Shown: positions 24,870 through 33,442, counted from the stretch's first letter. The stretch is DNA of 43,251 nucleotides from Bacteroidota bacterium (GCA_023418255.1 JAEZZZ010000041.1:1-43251), one strand, 5' to 3'. The notes: generated by a model from the letters alone, not told the origin. Numbers and translations are program-made.

Positions 24870-26153
24870 TTATTTTACTCGTTTATAACCATATACGGCA
24901 CGATCGCCCAACTCCTCTTCAATGCGAAGCAATTGATTGTATTTTGCCATACGGTCGGAACGACTTAGCGAACCGGTTTTGATTTGTCCTGCATTGGTGG
25001 CTACGGCAATGTCCGCAATGGTAGAATCTTCCGTTTCACCGGAACGATGAGATGTAACAGATGTGTATCCGTGACGATGAGCCATCTCAATAGCGTTCAA
25101 TGTTTCGGTCAATGTGCCAATTTGATTCACCTTGATAAGAATAGAGTTAGCACAATCAAGTTCAATTCCTTTTTTCAAGAACTCGACATTGGTAACAAAC
25201 AGGTCATCGCCAACCAATTGGCATTTTTTGCCTATTTTTTCAGTAAGCAGTTTCCAACCGTCCCAATCGCTTTCGTGCATTCCGTCCTCAATGGAATCAA
25301 TCGGATATTTGTTAATTAATTCTTCGAGATATGCTACCTGCTCAGCCGCCGAACGTTTTTTGCCATTTGCTCCTTCAAACAAAGAGTAATCGTAGACGCC
25401 ATCTTTAAAGAATTCTGAAGCAGCACAATCCAATGCGATGGTTACATCGCTACCGGGCTTGTAGCCTGCGTTTTTTATTGCTGTTAAAATTGATTCAAGA
25501 GCCTCTTCTGTGCCACCGGACAAGTTGGGGGCAAAGCCTCCTTCATCACCCACGGCAGTGCTTAGTCCTTTATCTTTCAACACTTTTTTCAACGCATGGA
25601 ACACTTCGGCTCCCATGCGCAATCCTTCGCGGAAACAGCATGCACCAACAGGGCGAATCATAAATTCTTGAAACGCGATGGGGGCATCGGAATGCGAACC
25701 GCCATTGATGATGTTCATCATCGGAACGGGAAGCACATAGGTGTTTGTTCCGCCAATGTATCGGTAGAGTGGCAAGCCAAGATAGTTAGCCGCTGCTTTC
25801 GCGACAGCAAGTGAAACTCCTAACATGGCATTGGCACCTAATTTTGATTTTGTTTTTGTGCCATCAAGTTCAACCAGTTTGGCATCAATATCAGTTTGTT
25901 CCAATACGCTCATTCCCACAAGTTCGGGAGCGATGATATCATTGATATGACTGACTGCTTTTAAAACACCCTTACCTCCATAGCGACTCTTGTCGCCATC
26001 GCGTAGTTCTAAGGCCTCATTTTCGCCTGTAGAGGCTCCCGAAGGAACTGCAGCACGTCCAAACGCGCCGGATTCAGTAATTACATCAACTTCAACCGTG
26101 GGATTTCCTCTAGAATCCAACACCTCGCGACCTAAAATACTTATAATTCTCAT
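24870..26153 (-). CDS. eno: enolase (phosphopyruvate hydratase)
   Basis: A 427-residue glycolytic enzyme that interconverts 2-phosphoglycerate and phosphoenolpyruvate. It shows the classic opening IISILGREVLDSRGNPTVEV, the substrate loop SGASTGENEALELRD, the acid GDEGGFAPN region with the catalytic Glu, metal ligands in ALDCAASEF, SIEDGMHESDWDGW and VGDDLFVTN, the catalytic Lys in ILIKVNQIGT and the signature SHRSGETEDSTIADIAVA. Full length, no oddities. A promoter and a terminator frame it as a single-gene unit. Confidence 0.98.
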   Translation of the reverse strand: MRIISILGREVLDSRGNPTVEVDVITESGAFGRAAVPSGASTGENEALELRDGDKSRYGGKGVLKAVSHINDIIAPELVGMSVLEQTDIDAKLVELDGTKTKSKLGANAMLGVSLAVAKAAANYLGLPLYRYIGGTNTYVLPVPMMNIINGGSHSDAPIAFQEFMIRPVGACCFREGLRMGAEVFHALKKVLKDKGLSTAVGDEGGFAPNLSGGTEEALESILTAIKNAGYKPGSDVTIALDCAASEFFKDGVYDYSLFEGANGKKRSAAEQVAYLEELINKYPIDSIEDGMHESDWDGWKLLTEKIGKKCQLVGDDLFVTNVEFLKKGIELDCANSILIKVNQIGTLTETLNAIEMAHRHGYTSVTSHRSGETEDSTIADIAVATNAGQIKTGSLSRSDRMAKYNQLLRIEEELGDRAVYGYKRVK

Positions 26154-26246
26154 GTCTTTTTTTGAATTTTATATTATGAATTTATCTATCTAAATGACTA
26201 CAAACAGGAATGATAACCAAGCATTCTTTACTTTAATTATAGAATA

Positions 26247-26254
26247 CAAATATA
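26247..26254 (-). promoter_or_regulatory. -7 box upstream of eno
   Basis: TATATTTG on the minus strand matches TAnnTTTG and lies about 93 nt before the start codon, implying a leader of roughly 85 nt. The -33 element is weak. Confidence 0.4.
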
Positions 26255-26347
26255 GGTATTTTTCTGTATAAAAAGAAGCGATATCACAGGAAATTGCGAT
26301 AAAAAAAGCTAATGAATAAAGAGAGACGTTAAAAAGGAATGATCGCG

Positions 26348-26947
26348 CTATGTAAACGATTCAATAAGCGTACTCATGTTTGATGTCAAGAGCCGCACAG
26401 ATATGGCTAACAGGATGACACCAAAAAACTTACGAAGTATATAAACTCCACCGACACCAATAATTTTTTTCACGACGTCAACAAAACGGATGACAAAGAA
26501 GACGATGATGAGGTTTATCACCAATGCAATTAAAATATTGATTGTGTGATATTCTGCTTTCATAGATAGAAGCGTTGTAAATACACCCGGTCCGGTGATG
26601 AGCGGAAAAACAACCGGAACCAATGTTGCCGACTTGCTGCCTGATTCGTTGCCATCGTATTTAAAAACCTCGATACCAAAAATCATTTCCACAGAAATGA
26701 TTAATATAATCAATGCCCCTGCAACCGCAAACGAAGAGATGTCCACTTGAAAAAGCTTTAATATCCATTCTCCTACGTAGAAGAAAAGAATTAAGATGAA
26801 AAAGGAATAGATGGACACTTTGAACGGCTCAATTACCTTGTTCTCACTCCGAAGATTGAGAAAAATAGGCACCGATCCCGTTACGTCAATGATTGCAAAA
26901 AGAGCAAGGAAAACGCTTGTGAGTTCTACTATGTTAAAATTAGCCAT
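26348..26947 (-). CDS. MarC-family integral membrane protein
   Basis: A 199-residue multi-pass membrane protein of the MarC/UPF0056 family, with six predicted hydrophobic segments. Family landmarks: FLALFAIIDVTGSVPIFLNL near the N-terminus, the KSATLVPVVFPLITGPGVFTTLL segment in the middle split by a charged loop, and GVGGVYILRKFFGVILLAISV at the end. The family has no proven substrate; an early link to multiple antibiotic resistance was withdrawn. The ATG at 26947 fits family starts better than the one seven codons earlier. Confidence 0.88.
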   Translation of the reverse strand: MANFNIVELTSVFLALFAIIDVTGSVPIFLNLRSENKVIEPFKVSIYSFFILILFFYVGEWILKLFQVDISSFAVAGALIILIISVEMIFGIEVFKYDGNESGSKSATLVPVVFPLITGPGVFTTLLSMKAEYHTINILIALVINLIIVFFVIRFVDVVKKIIGVGGVYILRKFFGVILLAISVRLLTSNMSTLIESFT

Positions 26948-26991
26948 AAAATGCAACTGTTGTAACACTAAAAAATCTTATGAATCAGTCG

Positions 26992-27022
26992 CAAAGATAC
27001 AAACCGAATGGCAATCTACCAA
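26992..27022 (-). promoter_or_regulatory. promoter of marC-family gene
   Basis: On the minus strand TTG (27020-27022) is followed after 20 nt by TATCTTTG (26992-26999). The -33 element lies within the last codons of the upstream glycosyltransferase gene. Confidence 0.5.
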
Positions 27023-28218
27023 GAAAATTCGTTATGAATATTTTTCATCCTGCCGATGCAAATCTCCAAGGGCTGGTGTGAAAAGGCGTTTTGATGCGCA
27101 TAATTTAGAAATTTGATAATCTTGAATGCATCAAAATGATGAAAAAAACGCTTGTTAAATGTCGCCGTTGAGGCGCAATTATTGTTGCAATCGTCAATGG
27201 CTTCGGTGGCTTTTATCTCTTTCAGAAAATGAATGAGAACAGGATGCAACGTTTCGAGCATTGTTGCCACAACGGTTCTCGGTTGTTTGAAAAAAGCATC
27301 TTTATTATCGAAAAAAGCCTTCAAGACGAGAAATGACTCCGGTGTGTATGCCATCAATTGCTCTTGCGGATGTTGCAGAATCTTGCTCAATGCCCTTCCT
27401 GTTCCAAACGGTACGCGTTCAGAGAATCGCGCCAACGGATAAACTGTTATTTCGTCCAGTTCTCTCACTTTTCCCAATGCAAACACTTTTTGCAAAAAAT
27501 AAAAATCCTCGCCTCCTTGCTGTCGTCCCATGCCTCCAACACGTACATAAGCATCTGCCGAAACGGCAAAGGCGGAGCCGATGGTGTGATAGGGATAGGG
27601 AAAATCGATAAAACGAAGCATTTCGCTAAAATAACGCAAGTAGCGCTCATATTGCCGCACAGCGTTTTCCAAAGCTCTATTTGGTGGCTCAACACGATGC
27701 CAAAAACCATGCACGCTAACAGCTACATCCCTCTCTTTGTCAAACAAATGATGGATGTGGAGAAGAAAATTCTCCGACAACGTGCAATCCGCATCCAAAG
27801 ATATAATGACGCCATCGGGACATGAGGTTTTCAAGAAATGTGATATCGCCAAATCCATGCCAATTTTTCGTGCCAATCCAACACCGGCATGCTTTCGTGG
27901 CAGGTCTTCAAAAAGAAATGGATAGAAAGAAAGATGGGGGGTGTTGTTTTTTGCTGCAAAACGCACCAATTGCTCATACGTTTGTCTGTTTTGCACAACG
28001 ATATTCGGCGGTGATTGGATCTCGCTATTGATAATGACAAATACTCCCGTTTGACTTGGTGGTGCGGCACAAGCCATCAAACTGTAGAGCGTTTCCACAA
28101 TATCGGGTTCGTTGTAACAAGGAATTACGACGATGAGTTTCATCGGATGCTCTTGTGGCAAGTCAACATCAAGAAACGCTCTTTTTTGATTTGCAATGTA
28201 TCGTTGAAAGTGTTTCAC
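27016..28218 (-). CDS. GT2-family glycosyltransferase
   Basis: A GT-A transferase of about 400 residues. The core starts LIVVIPCYNEPDIVETLYSL, the metal-binding acidic motif is in IISLDADCTLSENF, and GGEDFYFLQK is the likely catalytic-base block of GT2 enzymes. No membrane helix is apparent, so it is probably cytoplasmic. Start choice is uncertain. The longest frame begins with a GTG at 28257 that lies inside the terminator of the upstream ompH-like gene, so it is rejected. GTG 28218 keeps the coding-like stretch KHFQRYIANQKRAFLDVDLP; ATG 28143 would begin at KLIVVIPCYN and give 375 residues. No other sugar genes adjoin it; donor and acceptor are unknown. Confidence 0.82.
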   Translation of the reverse strand: MKHFQRYIANQKRAFLDVDLPQEHPMKLIVVIPCYNEPDIVETLYSLMACAAPPSQTGVFVIINSEIQSPPNIVVQNRQTYEQLVRFAAKNNTPHLSFYPFLFEDLPRKHAGVGLARKIGMDLAISHFLKTSCPDGVIISLDADCTLSENFLLHIHHLFDKERDVAVSVHGFWHRVEPPNRALENAVRQYERYLRYFSEMLRFIDFPYPYHTIGSAFAVSADAYVRVGGMGRQQGGEDFYFLQKVFALGKVRELDEITVYPLARFSERVPFGTGRALSKILQHPQEQLMAYTPESFLVLKAFFDNKDAFFKQPRTVVATMLETLHPVLIHFLKEIKATEAIDDCNNNCASTATFNKRFFHHFDAFKIIKFLNYAHQNAFSHQPLEICIGRMKNIHNEFSW

Positions 28219-28247
28219 ACCGAATAAAATAATCTGACGTGGAAAAA

Positions 28248-28274
28248 AATAAGGCACTAAAAAAGCGCCTTATT
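28248..28274 (-). terminator. terminator of the ompH-like gene
   Basis: On the minus strand an 8-bp stem (28267-28274 with 28248-28255) with an 11-nt loop runs into a series of T residues. It begins 21 nt past the stop codon. Confidence 0.75.
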
Positions 28275-28294
28275 GTTATTCATCACCGGATGGT

Positions 28295-28942
28295 TTATTT
28301 CTTTTTCTTTTCTGTAGTTGTTGCCGATGTGGCGGGTCCATATTTTTTGTTCAGGTAGTCAGTAACCTCACCGGTAATATCATATTTTTTATCTGCAAGC
28401 AAAATATTGGCCGTGCCGGTGTTGCTGAAAATGATTTGATAATTGCGTGTGGCATTAAATTCTTTCAATCTTATTTTGATGGTGTCTTCCATCTCCATAT
28501 TCATTTTTTGCTGTTCGATGGCAAACTCTTGTGCCAGACGTTGCGCCATTTGCTCATAGTCTTGCTGCATCTTCAAAATGCGTTGTTGTTCAGATTGAGC
28601 ACGTTCTTGACTGAGAAAGGCATTGTTTTGCAGATTGCGCTGAAACGTTTCGGCTGCCGATTGCAATTGTCTCTGTTTTTGATTGAGCGACGCACGTGAG
28701 CTCTCCTCTTTGCGCATCAACATCTCGTTGAGGTCTTTGGCAAAATTATAATTTATCAAAAGAGAATCCAAGTTCACGTAAGCTACCGGCAACGTAAACA
28801 ACGAATCGTCAATCCTTGTGGACAGATTTTTATCCACAGCAGATTTTCCGGACGAGTTGGATGTGAAATGCAATATGAAAAGTACGATAATTGCCACCGC
28901 TAAAACAGCACTAATGGCATACGGATAATAGGATTTCTTCAT
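28295..28942 (-). CDS. OmpH/Skp-family periplasmic chaperone
   Basis: A 215-residue membrane-anchored or secreted OmpH/Skp-type protein. Residues 9-27 are hydrophobic (AISAVLAVAIIVLFILHF) and lack a clear cleavage site, so an N-terminal anchor is likely. From about 50 it has the family start VAYVNLDSLLINYNFAKDL, then a long coiled coil (about 70-150) rich in Gln, Glu and Lys, and the closing strand region YQIIFSNTGTANILLADKKYDIT. Skp proteins hold unfolded outer-membrane proteins in the periplasm. It follows the 73-residue membrane protein by 14 nt and ends in a strong terminator. Confidence 0.85.
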   Translation of the reverse strand: MKKSYYPYAISAVLAVAIIVLFILHFTSNSSGKSAVDKNLSTRIDDSLFTLPVAYVNLDSLLINYNFAKDLNEMLMRKEESSRASLNQKQRQLQSAAETFQRNLQNNAFLSQERAQSEQQRILKMQQDYEQMAQRLAQEFAIEQQKMNMEMEDTIKIRLKEFNATRNYQIIFSNTGTANILLADKKYDITGEVTDYLNKKYGPATSATTTEKKKK

Positions 28943-28956
28943 TTTTATTTTTTTGA

Positions 28957-29178
28957 TTATAAATTGTTAGACTTCAATATCTTTTCTACCGGACTAAAGG
29001 CAGTGTGCATGGCCGCATCTTGTGATGTGGCGCACCCAATCCCTCTGTCTTTCATTGCCTTGCAGCCACCAATGTGGGTGTTGGGAAATTCTCCTTTTTT
29101 AGAAAAGAAAATTCTCATTCCCATCAAAAGAATGGCAATAAACAATAAGGCTGCTCCAATAAATATTGTTTTTAGCAT
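28957..29178 (-). CDS. small conserved membrane protein, function unknown
   Basis: A 73-residue protein with one N-terminal hydrophobic helix (KTIFIGAALLFIAILLMGM) followed by a short soluble part with FPNTHIGGCKAMKDRGIGCATSQD. I recognise this as resembling small Bacteroidetes membrane proteins with a His/Gly/Cys-containing motif, but know no function; two cysteines (in GGCK and GIGCA) could bind metal or form a disulphide. It precedes the ompH-like gene by 14 nt, with a -7 box (TATCTTTG at 29199-29206) just upstream, so the two form a small envelope operon. Confidence 0.7.
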   Translation of the reverse strand: MLKTIFIGAALLFIAILLMGMRIFFSKKGEFPNTHIGGCKAMKDRGIGCATSQDAAMHTAFSPVEKILKSNNL

Positions 29179-29198
29179 ATTGTTTTTCTATTTATGCA

Positions 29199-29206
29199 CA
29201 AAGATA
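29199..29206 (-). promoter_or_regulatory. -7 box of the small membrane protein-ompH operon
   Basis: TATCTTTG on the minus strand matches TAnnTTTG, 21 nt before the start codon. A TTG lies 22 nt further upstream. It is back to back with the pepD promoter. Confidence 0.45.
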
Positions 29207-29257
29207 CGCTAATTGGTCAATTAAAACTCAATTTTTCATATTAAAGATAGTAAATTT

Positions 29258-29288
29258 TTTGATTATCCCGTTTTTTTTTGTATTTTTG
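29258..29288 (+). promoter_or_regulatory. promoter of pepD
   Basis: TTTG (29258-29261) is followed after 19 nt by TATTTTTG (29281-29288), a full match to the Bacteroidetes consensus. The leader to the ATG at 29388 would be about 95 nt. Confidence 0.65.
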
Positions 29289-29387
29289 ATGAATAAAATA
29301 ATAACCGAAAGCAACCGACGAACGATTGGTGCTAGCGAAAAATTATTTTGTAAAAACAAGATATAAACACAAACAAATTGACAGATT

Positions 29388-30860
29388 ATGACCATCAAAG
29401 ATTTAGAACCAACGCTGATTTGGAACTACTTTTACGACATCACACAAATTCCGAGACCCTCCAAGAAAGAAGAAAAAATATTGAAATATTTACTCGAATT
29501 TGGCGAAAAACATGGTTTGGACACCAAGCAAGACAAAGCCGGAAACATTCTTATTACGAAACCTGCAACACCGGGTAAAGAAAATCTTCCGACCGTGATT
29601 CTTCAATCACACGTTGATATGGTGTGCGAAAAAAATAGCGACATAGAACACAATTTCGATACTGACCCGATAAAAACCATCATCGACGGAGACTGGGTAA
29701 AAGCCGATGGTACAACCTTAGGTGCTGACAACGGGATAGGTGTTGCCGCGCAATTGGCGATTTTGGCATCGGACAACCTTTCTCACGGGAAGATTGAGGC
29801 GTTTTTTACGGTGGACGAAGAGACCGGATTGAGCGGTGCCGCGTCGTTGGAAAATGATTTCTTGACCGGGAAAATCCTTATCAACTTAGACACCGAAGAG
29901 GAAGGCGAAATATATATTGGATGCGCCGGCGGTAAAACGACAAAGGCATATTTAAAATATAAACCTAAAAAAGTTCCACACCATTATTTTTGGGTCAGAG
30001 TGCATGTGAAAGGACTTCGCGGCGGGCACTCCGGGGCAGATATTCACAAAGAGTTTGGCAATGCCAACAAAATTTTGGCACGCTTCTTATATTCCATTTC
30101 GAATAAAAAATATGGCATGATGCTTTCCGAAATTGATGGCGGAAATCTGCACAATGCGATTGCGCGTGAAGCATTCGCGGTGGTGGGTGTAAAAGAAAAA
30201 TATAAAGAGGATGTTCGCGTAAAGCTCAATCGCTTTTTGGCAGATGTGCAAGAGGAATACAAAAGCACTGACCCGAATGTGGATATTGTGCTGGAATCAG
30301 TAAAAGCTCCCGAAACACGAATGAGCAAATCGTTCTCGAAAAAACTGGTTTCGGTTTTATACGCCGCACCGCATGGCGTGATGGGAATGAGCAGCGACAT
30401 TCCCGGGCTGGTAGAAACATCCACAAACTTGGCTTCTGTGAAAATGTTGCCCGAAGGACACAACACCATTGAGATTGGGACAAGTCAACGCAGTTCGGTT
30501 GAATCACGCAAAAAAGATATTGTAAACATGGTTTCCATTGTCTTTAAAATGGCAGGTGCCAAAGTGATTAACAACGAGGGTTATCCCGGTTGGAAACCCA
30601 ATCCGAACTCGAACATTTTGAAAGTTGCCGAATCGCAATATAACCAACTGTATGGCAAAATGCCAAAAGTGAAAGCCATTCATGCCGGTTTGGAATGTGG
30701 TCTTTTTCTTGAAAAATATCCGTCGTTGGACATGATTTCTATCGGCCCGGATATGACAGATGTGCACTCACCCGACGAAAAAATGAAAATTTCTTCGGTA
30801 CAGAAATTTTGGGATTTTTTGGTGAAAATTCTGGAAAATATTCCCGAGTCGCATTCGTAG
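29388..30860 (+). CDS. pepD: aminoacyl-histidine dipeptidase (peptidase D, M20 family)
   Basis: A 490-residue zinc dipeptidase that cleaves Xaa-His and other dipeptides in the cytoplasm. Metal and catalytic motifs of the M20C family are visible: H75 and D77 in LQSHVDMVCEKN, the bridging Asp in TLGADNGIGVA, the catalytic Glu-Glu in TVDEETGLSGA, the Asp in LINLDTEEEGEI and the late His in IHAGLECGLF. The central dimerisation ('lid') domain includes VKGLRGGHSGADIH. Full length. A consensus promoter precedes it and a hairpin follows 33 nt past its stop. Confidence 0.95.
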   Translation: MTIKDLEPTLIWNYFYDITQIPRPSKKEEKILKYLLEFGEKHGLDTKQDKAGNILITKPATPGKENLPTVILQSHVDMVCEKNSDIEHNFDTDPIKTIIDGDWVKADGTTLGADNGIGVAAQLAILASDNLSHGKIEAFFTVDEETGLSGAASLENDFLTGKILINLDTEEEGEIYIGCAGGKTTKAYLKYKPKKVPHHYFWVRVHVKGLRGGHSGADIHKEFGNANKILARFLYSISNKKYGMMLSEIDGGNLHNAIAREAFAVVGVKEKYKEDVRVKLNRFLADVQEEYKSTDPNVDIVLESVKAPETRMSKSFSKKLVSVLYAAPHGVMGMSSDIPGLVETSTNLASVKMLPEGHNTIEIGTSQRSSVESRKKDIVNMVSIVFKMAGAKVINNEGYPGWKPNPNSNILKVAESQYNQLYGKMPKVKAIHAGLECGLFLEKYPSLDMISIGPDMTDVHSPDEKMKISSVQKFWDFLVKILENIPESHS

Positions 30861-30892
30861 ATAAATCATAATATAAAAGATATAAATGGAAT

Positions 30893-30932
30893 AAAAGAGG
30901 TTGCCATCGATTTAGTGCGAAGCACCTCTTTT
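30893..30932 (+). terminator. terminator of pepD
   Basis: A 9-bp stem (30893-30901 with 30924-30932) closes a 22-nt loop, with further inner pairing, and ends in a T run. It lies 33 nt after the pepD stop and just before the next start codon. Confidence 0.65.
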
Positions 30933-30949
30933 GTTTGCATGATATAATT

Positions 30950-31993
30950 ATGCCCGCAAACAACGTTTTTTCACGTTTTACTCTCATCGTCTTGCTTGCG
31001 CTTTTTTGCGTGGGCAAAGGCAAGGCTCAAAACGATTTTCGTGTGATGTTTTACAATGTGGAAAATCTTTTTGACACGAAAAAGGACACGATAAAAAACG
31101 ACGATGATTTTCTCCCCGATGGCTTTATGAGGTGGACGCCATGGAAATATTGGGAAAAAATCAAAAACATCGCGCGCGTGATAACCGCCGTTGGCGAAAT
31201 GCAATCGCCCGTGCTAGTCGGGCTGTGTGAAATAGAAAACGATAGCGTTATTTTTGACCTTACAAAACGTTCGCCGTTGCGTGCGCAAGGATATGAGTTT
31301 ATCACAAGCAATTCGCCTGATTTGCGGGGAATTGATGTGGCTTTGTTGTATCAACGGCATCGCTTTCGATTGCTCGAAAAAAATGAGTATGAAGTCGCGT
31401 TTAGCAAAAAGAACACACGCCCAACACGAAATATTCTTCATGCGACCGGAAAAATAATCACGGGCGACACATTGGACATTTTCGTCTGCCATTTCCCTTC
31501 ACGAAGTGGCGGGAAAAAAGTGTCTGAACCGGCAAGGGTGGACGTGGCAAGGCTTCTTCGGGCAAAAGCGGACAGTTTGTTCCACATTCGGCGCGACGCG
31601 TCCATTATCATCATGGGCGATTTTAACGATTGTCCCGACGACAAAAGTCTTTTTCAAGTATTGAAAGCGCGTAGCATAAACTATTGTCTTGACAATCATG
31701 AACTTTATAATATGTTCTTTCATCGTATAAAAGAACGTGATCTGGGAACTTACAAATATAGAGGCCGTTGGCAGATTTTAGACCAATTCATCGTGAGTGG
31801 AAACTTTTTGTCCGAAAAGAGTCGTCTGCAAATAAAAAACAACGAAGCACATATCTATAAAGCACCGTTCCTTCTTGAAGCAGATGAACGCTATGGCGGC
31901 AAACAACCCTATCGAACATCCTTAGGCCCACGTTACATTGGCGGGTATAGCGACCATCTGCCAATTTATATGGACATTGCTATCCATCAATAA
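30950..31993 (+). CDS. secreted endonuclease/exonuclease/phosphatase-fold protein
   Basis: A 347-residue protein with a signal peptide (SRFTLIVLLALFCVGKGKAQ) and an EEP-fold catalytic domain. Motifs: FYNVENLFD (metal-site Asn), GLCEIEND (catalytic Glu), FVCHFPSRSGG (catalytic His), MGDFND (Asp/Asn) and GYSDHLPIYMD (the Asp-His pair near the C-terminus). It could be an extracellular or periplasmic DNase or a phosphodiesterase; substrate is not predictable. The ATG at 30950 is chosen because it starts directly before the signal peptide. It lies between the pepD terminator and the tatA promoter, so it may be a single gene. Confidence 0.85.
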   Translation: MPANNVFSRFTLIVLLALFCVGKGKAQNDFRVMFYNVENLFDTKKDTIKNDDDFLPDGFMRWTPWKYWEKIKNIARVITAVGEMQSPVLVGLCEIENDSVIFDLTKRSPLRAQGYEFITSNSPDLRGIDVALLYQRHRFRLLEKNEYEVAFSKKNTRPTRNILHATGKIITGDTLDIFVCHFPSRSGGKKVSEPARVDVARLLRAKADSLFHIRRDASIIIMGDFNDCPDDKSLFQVLKARSINYCLDNHELYNMFFHRIKERDLGTYKYRGRWQILDQFIVSGNFLSEKSRLQIKNNEAHIYKAPFLLEADERYGGKQPYRTSLGPRYIGGYSDHLPIYMDIAIHQ

Positions 31994-32040
31994 ATTCGAT
32001 AATTTTCGCCATTTCTTTTAAATAACTTTATCCACTTTTT

Positions 32041-32072
32041 TTTGTCAACGTTGATAATTCGTTTTATTTTTG
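32041..32072 (+). promoter_or_regulatory. promoter of tatA-tatC
   Basis: TTTG (32041-32044), 20 nt, then TATTTTTG (32065-32072): a full match to the Bacteroidetes consensus. The leader to the tatA ATG at 32127 would be close to 50 nt. Confidence 0.65.
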
Positions 32073-32126
32073 CACAAAGAGAGAAAATCAAATAAGATTC
32101 AATCAACAATAAAATAGAGAAACGCT

Positions 32127-32327
32127 ATGCTAACACCATTATTCATGAATATTCAGGGCTGGGAAGTTCCCATTATTATCATTGTAATTCTAATTCTTTT
32201 TGGTGGAAAAAAAATCCCCGAATTTATGAAAGGTTTGGGTAAAGGAATCAGCAGCTTCAAAAAAGGGTTAAACGACATTGAAGATGAGATCAAGAGCGAT
32301 CCGACCGAAAAAAAGAATCAAGAATAA
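32127..32327 (+). CDS. tatA: Sec-independent translocase subunit TatA
   Basis: A 66-residue protein that forms the oligomeric translocation element of the twin-arginine export system. It has the single short membrane helix (PIIIIVILILFGGKKIPE) with the FGGKKIPE hinge typical of TatA, then the amphipathic helix GLGKGISSFKKGLNDI and a charged tail. No TatB is seen; many Bacteroidetes rely on TatA plus TatC. An internal ATG at 32145 could be the true start and would give 60 residues. tatC follows after 106 nt. Confidence 0.92.
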   Translation: MLTPLFMNIQGWEVPIIIIVILILFGGKKIPEFMKGLGKGISSFKKGLNDIEDEIKSDPTEKKNQE

Positions 32328-32433
32328 ACTAGCAAACGAACGCTCCTACTCTTACCCGGTTTCAGCTCGTCGGTTTACATTTATGCTCAAATGATAACCG
32401 GAAGATGCAAAGCTATTTTTTCACCGAATCGAT

Positions 32434-33255
32434 ATGAACGAAAAAGAGATGTCCTTTTGGGATCATTTGGAAGAATTTCGATGGACACTGATTCGCATCA
32501 TTGCCATTGTGGTTCTATTCACAATTGCGGGATTTATTGTCACGCCCTACATCTTCGACTCGGTGATTTTAGCAGCCAAATCATCCGATTTTGTCACTTA
32601 TCGACTTTTTGAAAAAGCACACCAACTGTTGCCATTTCTTCCCAGTTTTTCTGCCGATGAGTTTAGCGTTGAGATACTGAACATCAATATGACAACGCAG
32701 TTTATGACCTACATATCTAGTTCATTTGCTTTTGGTATTCTTTTTTCGATTCCGTTTATCATGTATCAATTGTGGCGATTTGTAAGTCCGGCATTGTATG
32801 AAAATGAAATACGAGGCGTAAAAAAAGCATTCGGTTTTGGCGGCATCATGTTTGTAATGGGCTGTTTAGTGGGCTATTTTATTGTTTTTCCGCTTATTTT
32901 TCGTTTTTTGATTACATTTGAGTTGAGTGCAAGCATCGAAAACAAACTCTCACTCGACTCCTATATGAGCAACTTCTACACACTCATTTTAATCATGGGT
33001 GTGGTATTCGAGTTGCCTTTGGTGTTTTGGCTGCTCTCCAATTTGGGTTTGATTTATCGCTCATTCTTTCGAAAATTTCGTCGTCATGCCATTATCGCTT
33101 CTTTGGTGCTTGCTGCCATTATTACCCCGTCAGGCGATCCTTTTTCGCTCTTTGTGGTTACCATTCCGCTCTATTTTTTGTGGGAAATGAGTGCTTGGGT
33201 AGTCAAAAAAGATCCACCGGATGAGGAACAAGAGGAGCTTCCTGTTGAGTTTTAG
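32434..33255 (+). CDS. tatC: Sec-independent translocase subunit TatC
   Basis: A 273-residue polytopic receptor that recognises twin-arginine signal peptides. It starts with the conserved MSFWDHLEEFRWTLIR cytoplasmic segment, including the LEEFR-type signal-binding motif, and shows six hydrophobic segments with the FxxYQ-type PFIMYQLWRFVSPALYENE block and ITPSGDPFSL near the end. Its last codons and stop lie inside the left arm of the 24-bp inverted repeat at 33248-33271. The window contains one clear Tat client, the dipeptide epimerase at 10970-12127. Confidence 0.95.
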   Translation: MNEKEMSFWDHLEEFRWTLIRIIAIVVLFTIAGFIVTPYIFDSVILAAKSSDFVTYRLFEKAHQLLPFLPSFSADEFSVEILNINMTTQFMTYISSSFAFGILFSIPFIMYQLWRFVSPALYENEIRGVKKAFGFGGIMFVMGCLVGYFIVFPLIFRFLITFELSASIENKLSLDSYMSNFYTLILIMGVVFELPLVFWLLSNLGLIYRSFFRKFRRHAIIASLVLAAIITPSGDPFSLFVVTIPLYFLWEMSAWVVKKDPPDEEQEELPVEF

Positions 33256-33442
33256 AAACGGTTTTGAGTTTTTTGTGCAATATTTTTGTAGTCATTTTAA
33301 TGGATTTGGTCTTTTGTTTCGCATCAAATAGCGGGGTATTTGGAAGAAATGAAAGTTTATCGACACGAAAAAAAGCAAAAAACAACATTAAAGAATAAAC
33401 AAAATTATATCATTCGTGAAACTCAAAACCGTTTCTAAAACT
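33248..33442. repeat. 24-bp perfect inverted repeat with 147-bp spacer, candidate invertible element
   Basis: The sequence at 33248-33271 recurs as an exact reverse complement at 33419-33442. The left arm covers the tatC stop codon, so inversion would not change the TatC protein. The AT-rich spacer has no gene. On the plus strand TATTTTTG lies at 33281-33288; on the minus strand TAATTTTG lies at 33400-33407. Both face inward, and each arm supplies a TTTG 14 or 16 nt upstream of them, shorter than the usual 19-20. No target-site duplication is seen outside the arms. Alternatives are a MITE-like element or a long-range RNA hairpin. Confidence 0.6.

Noticed and set aside
33248..33442. Inverted repeat as an ordinary rho-independent terminator of tatC
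   Set aside because: The 147-nt spacer between the arms is far too long for a normal terminator loop, and the left arm overlaps the tatC stop codon.
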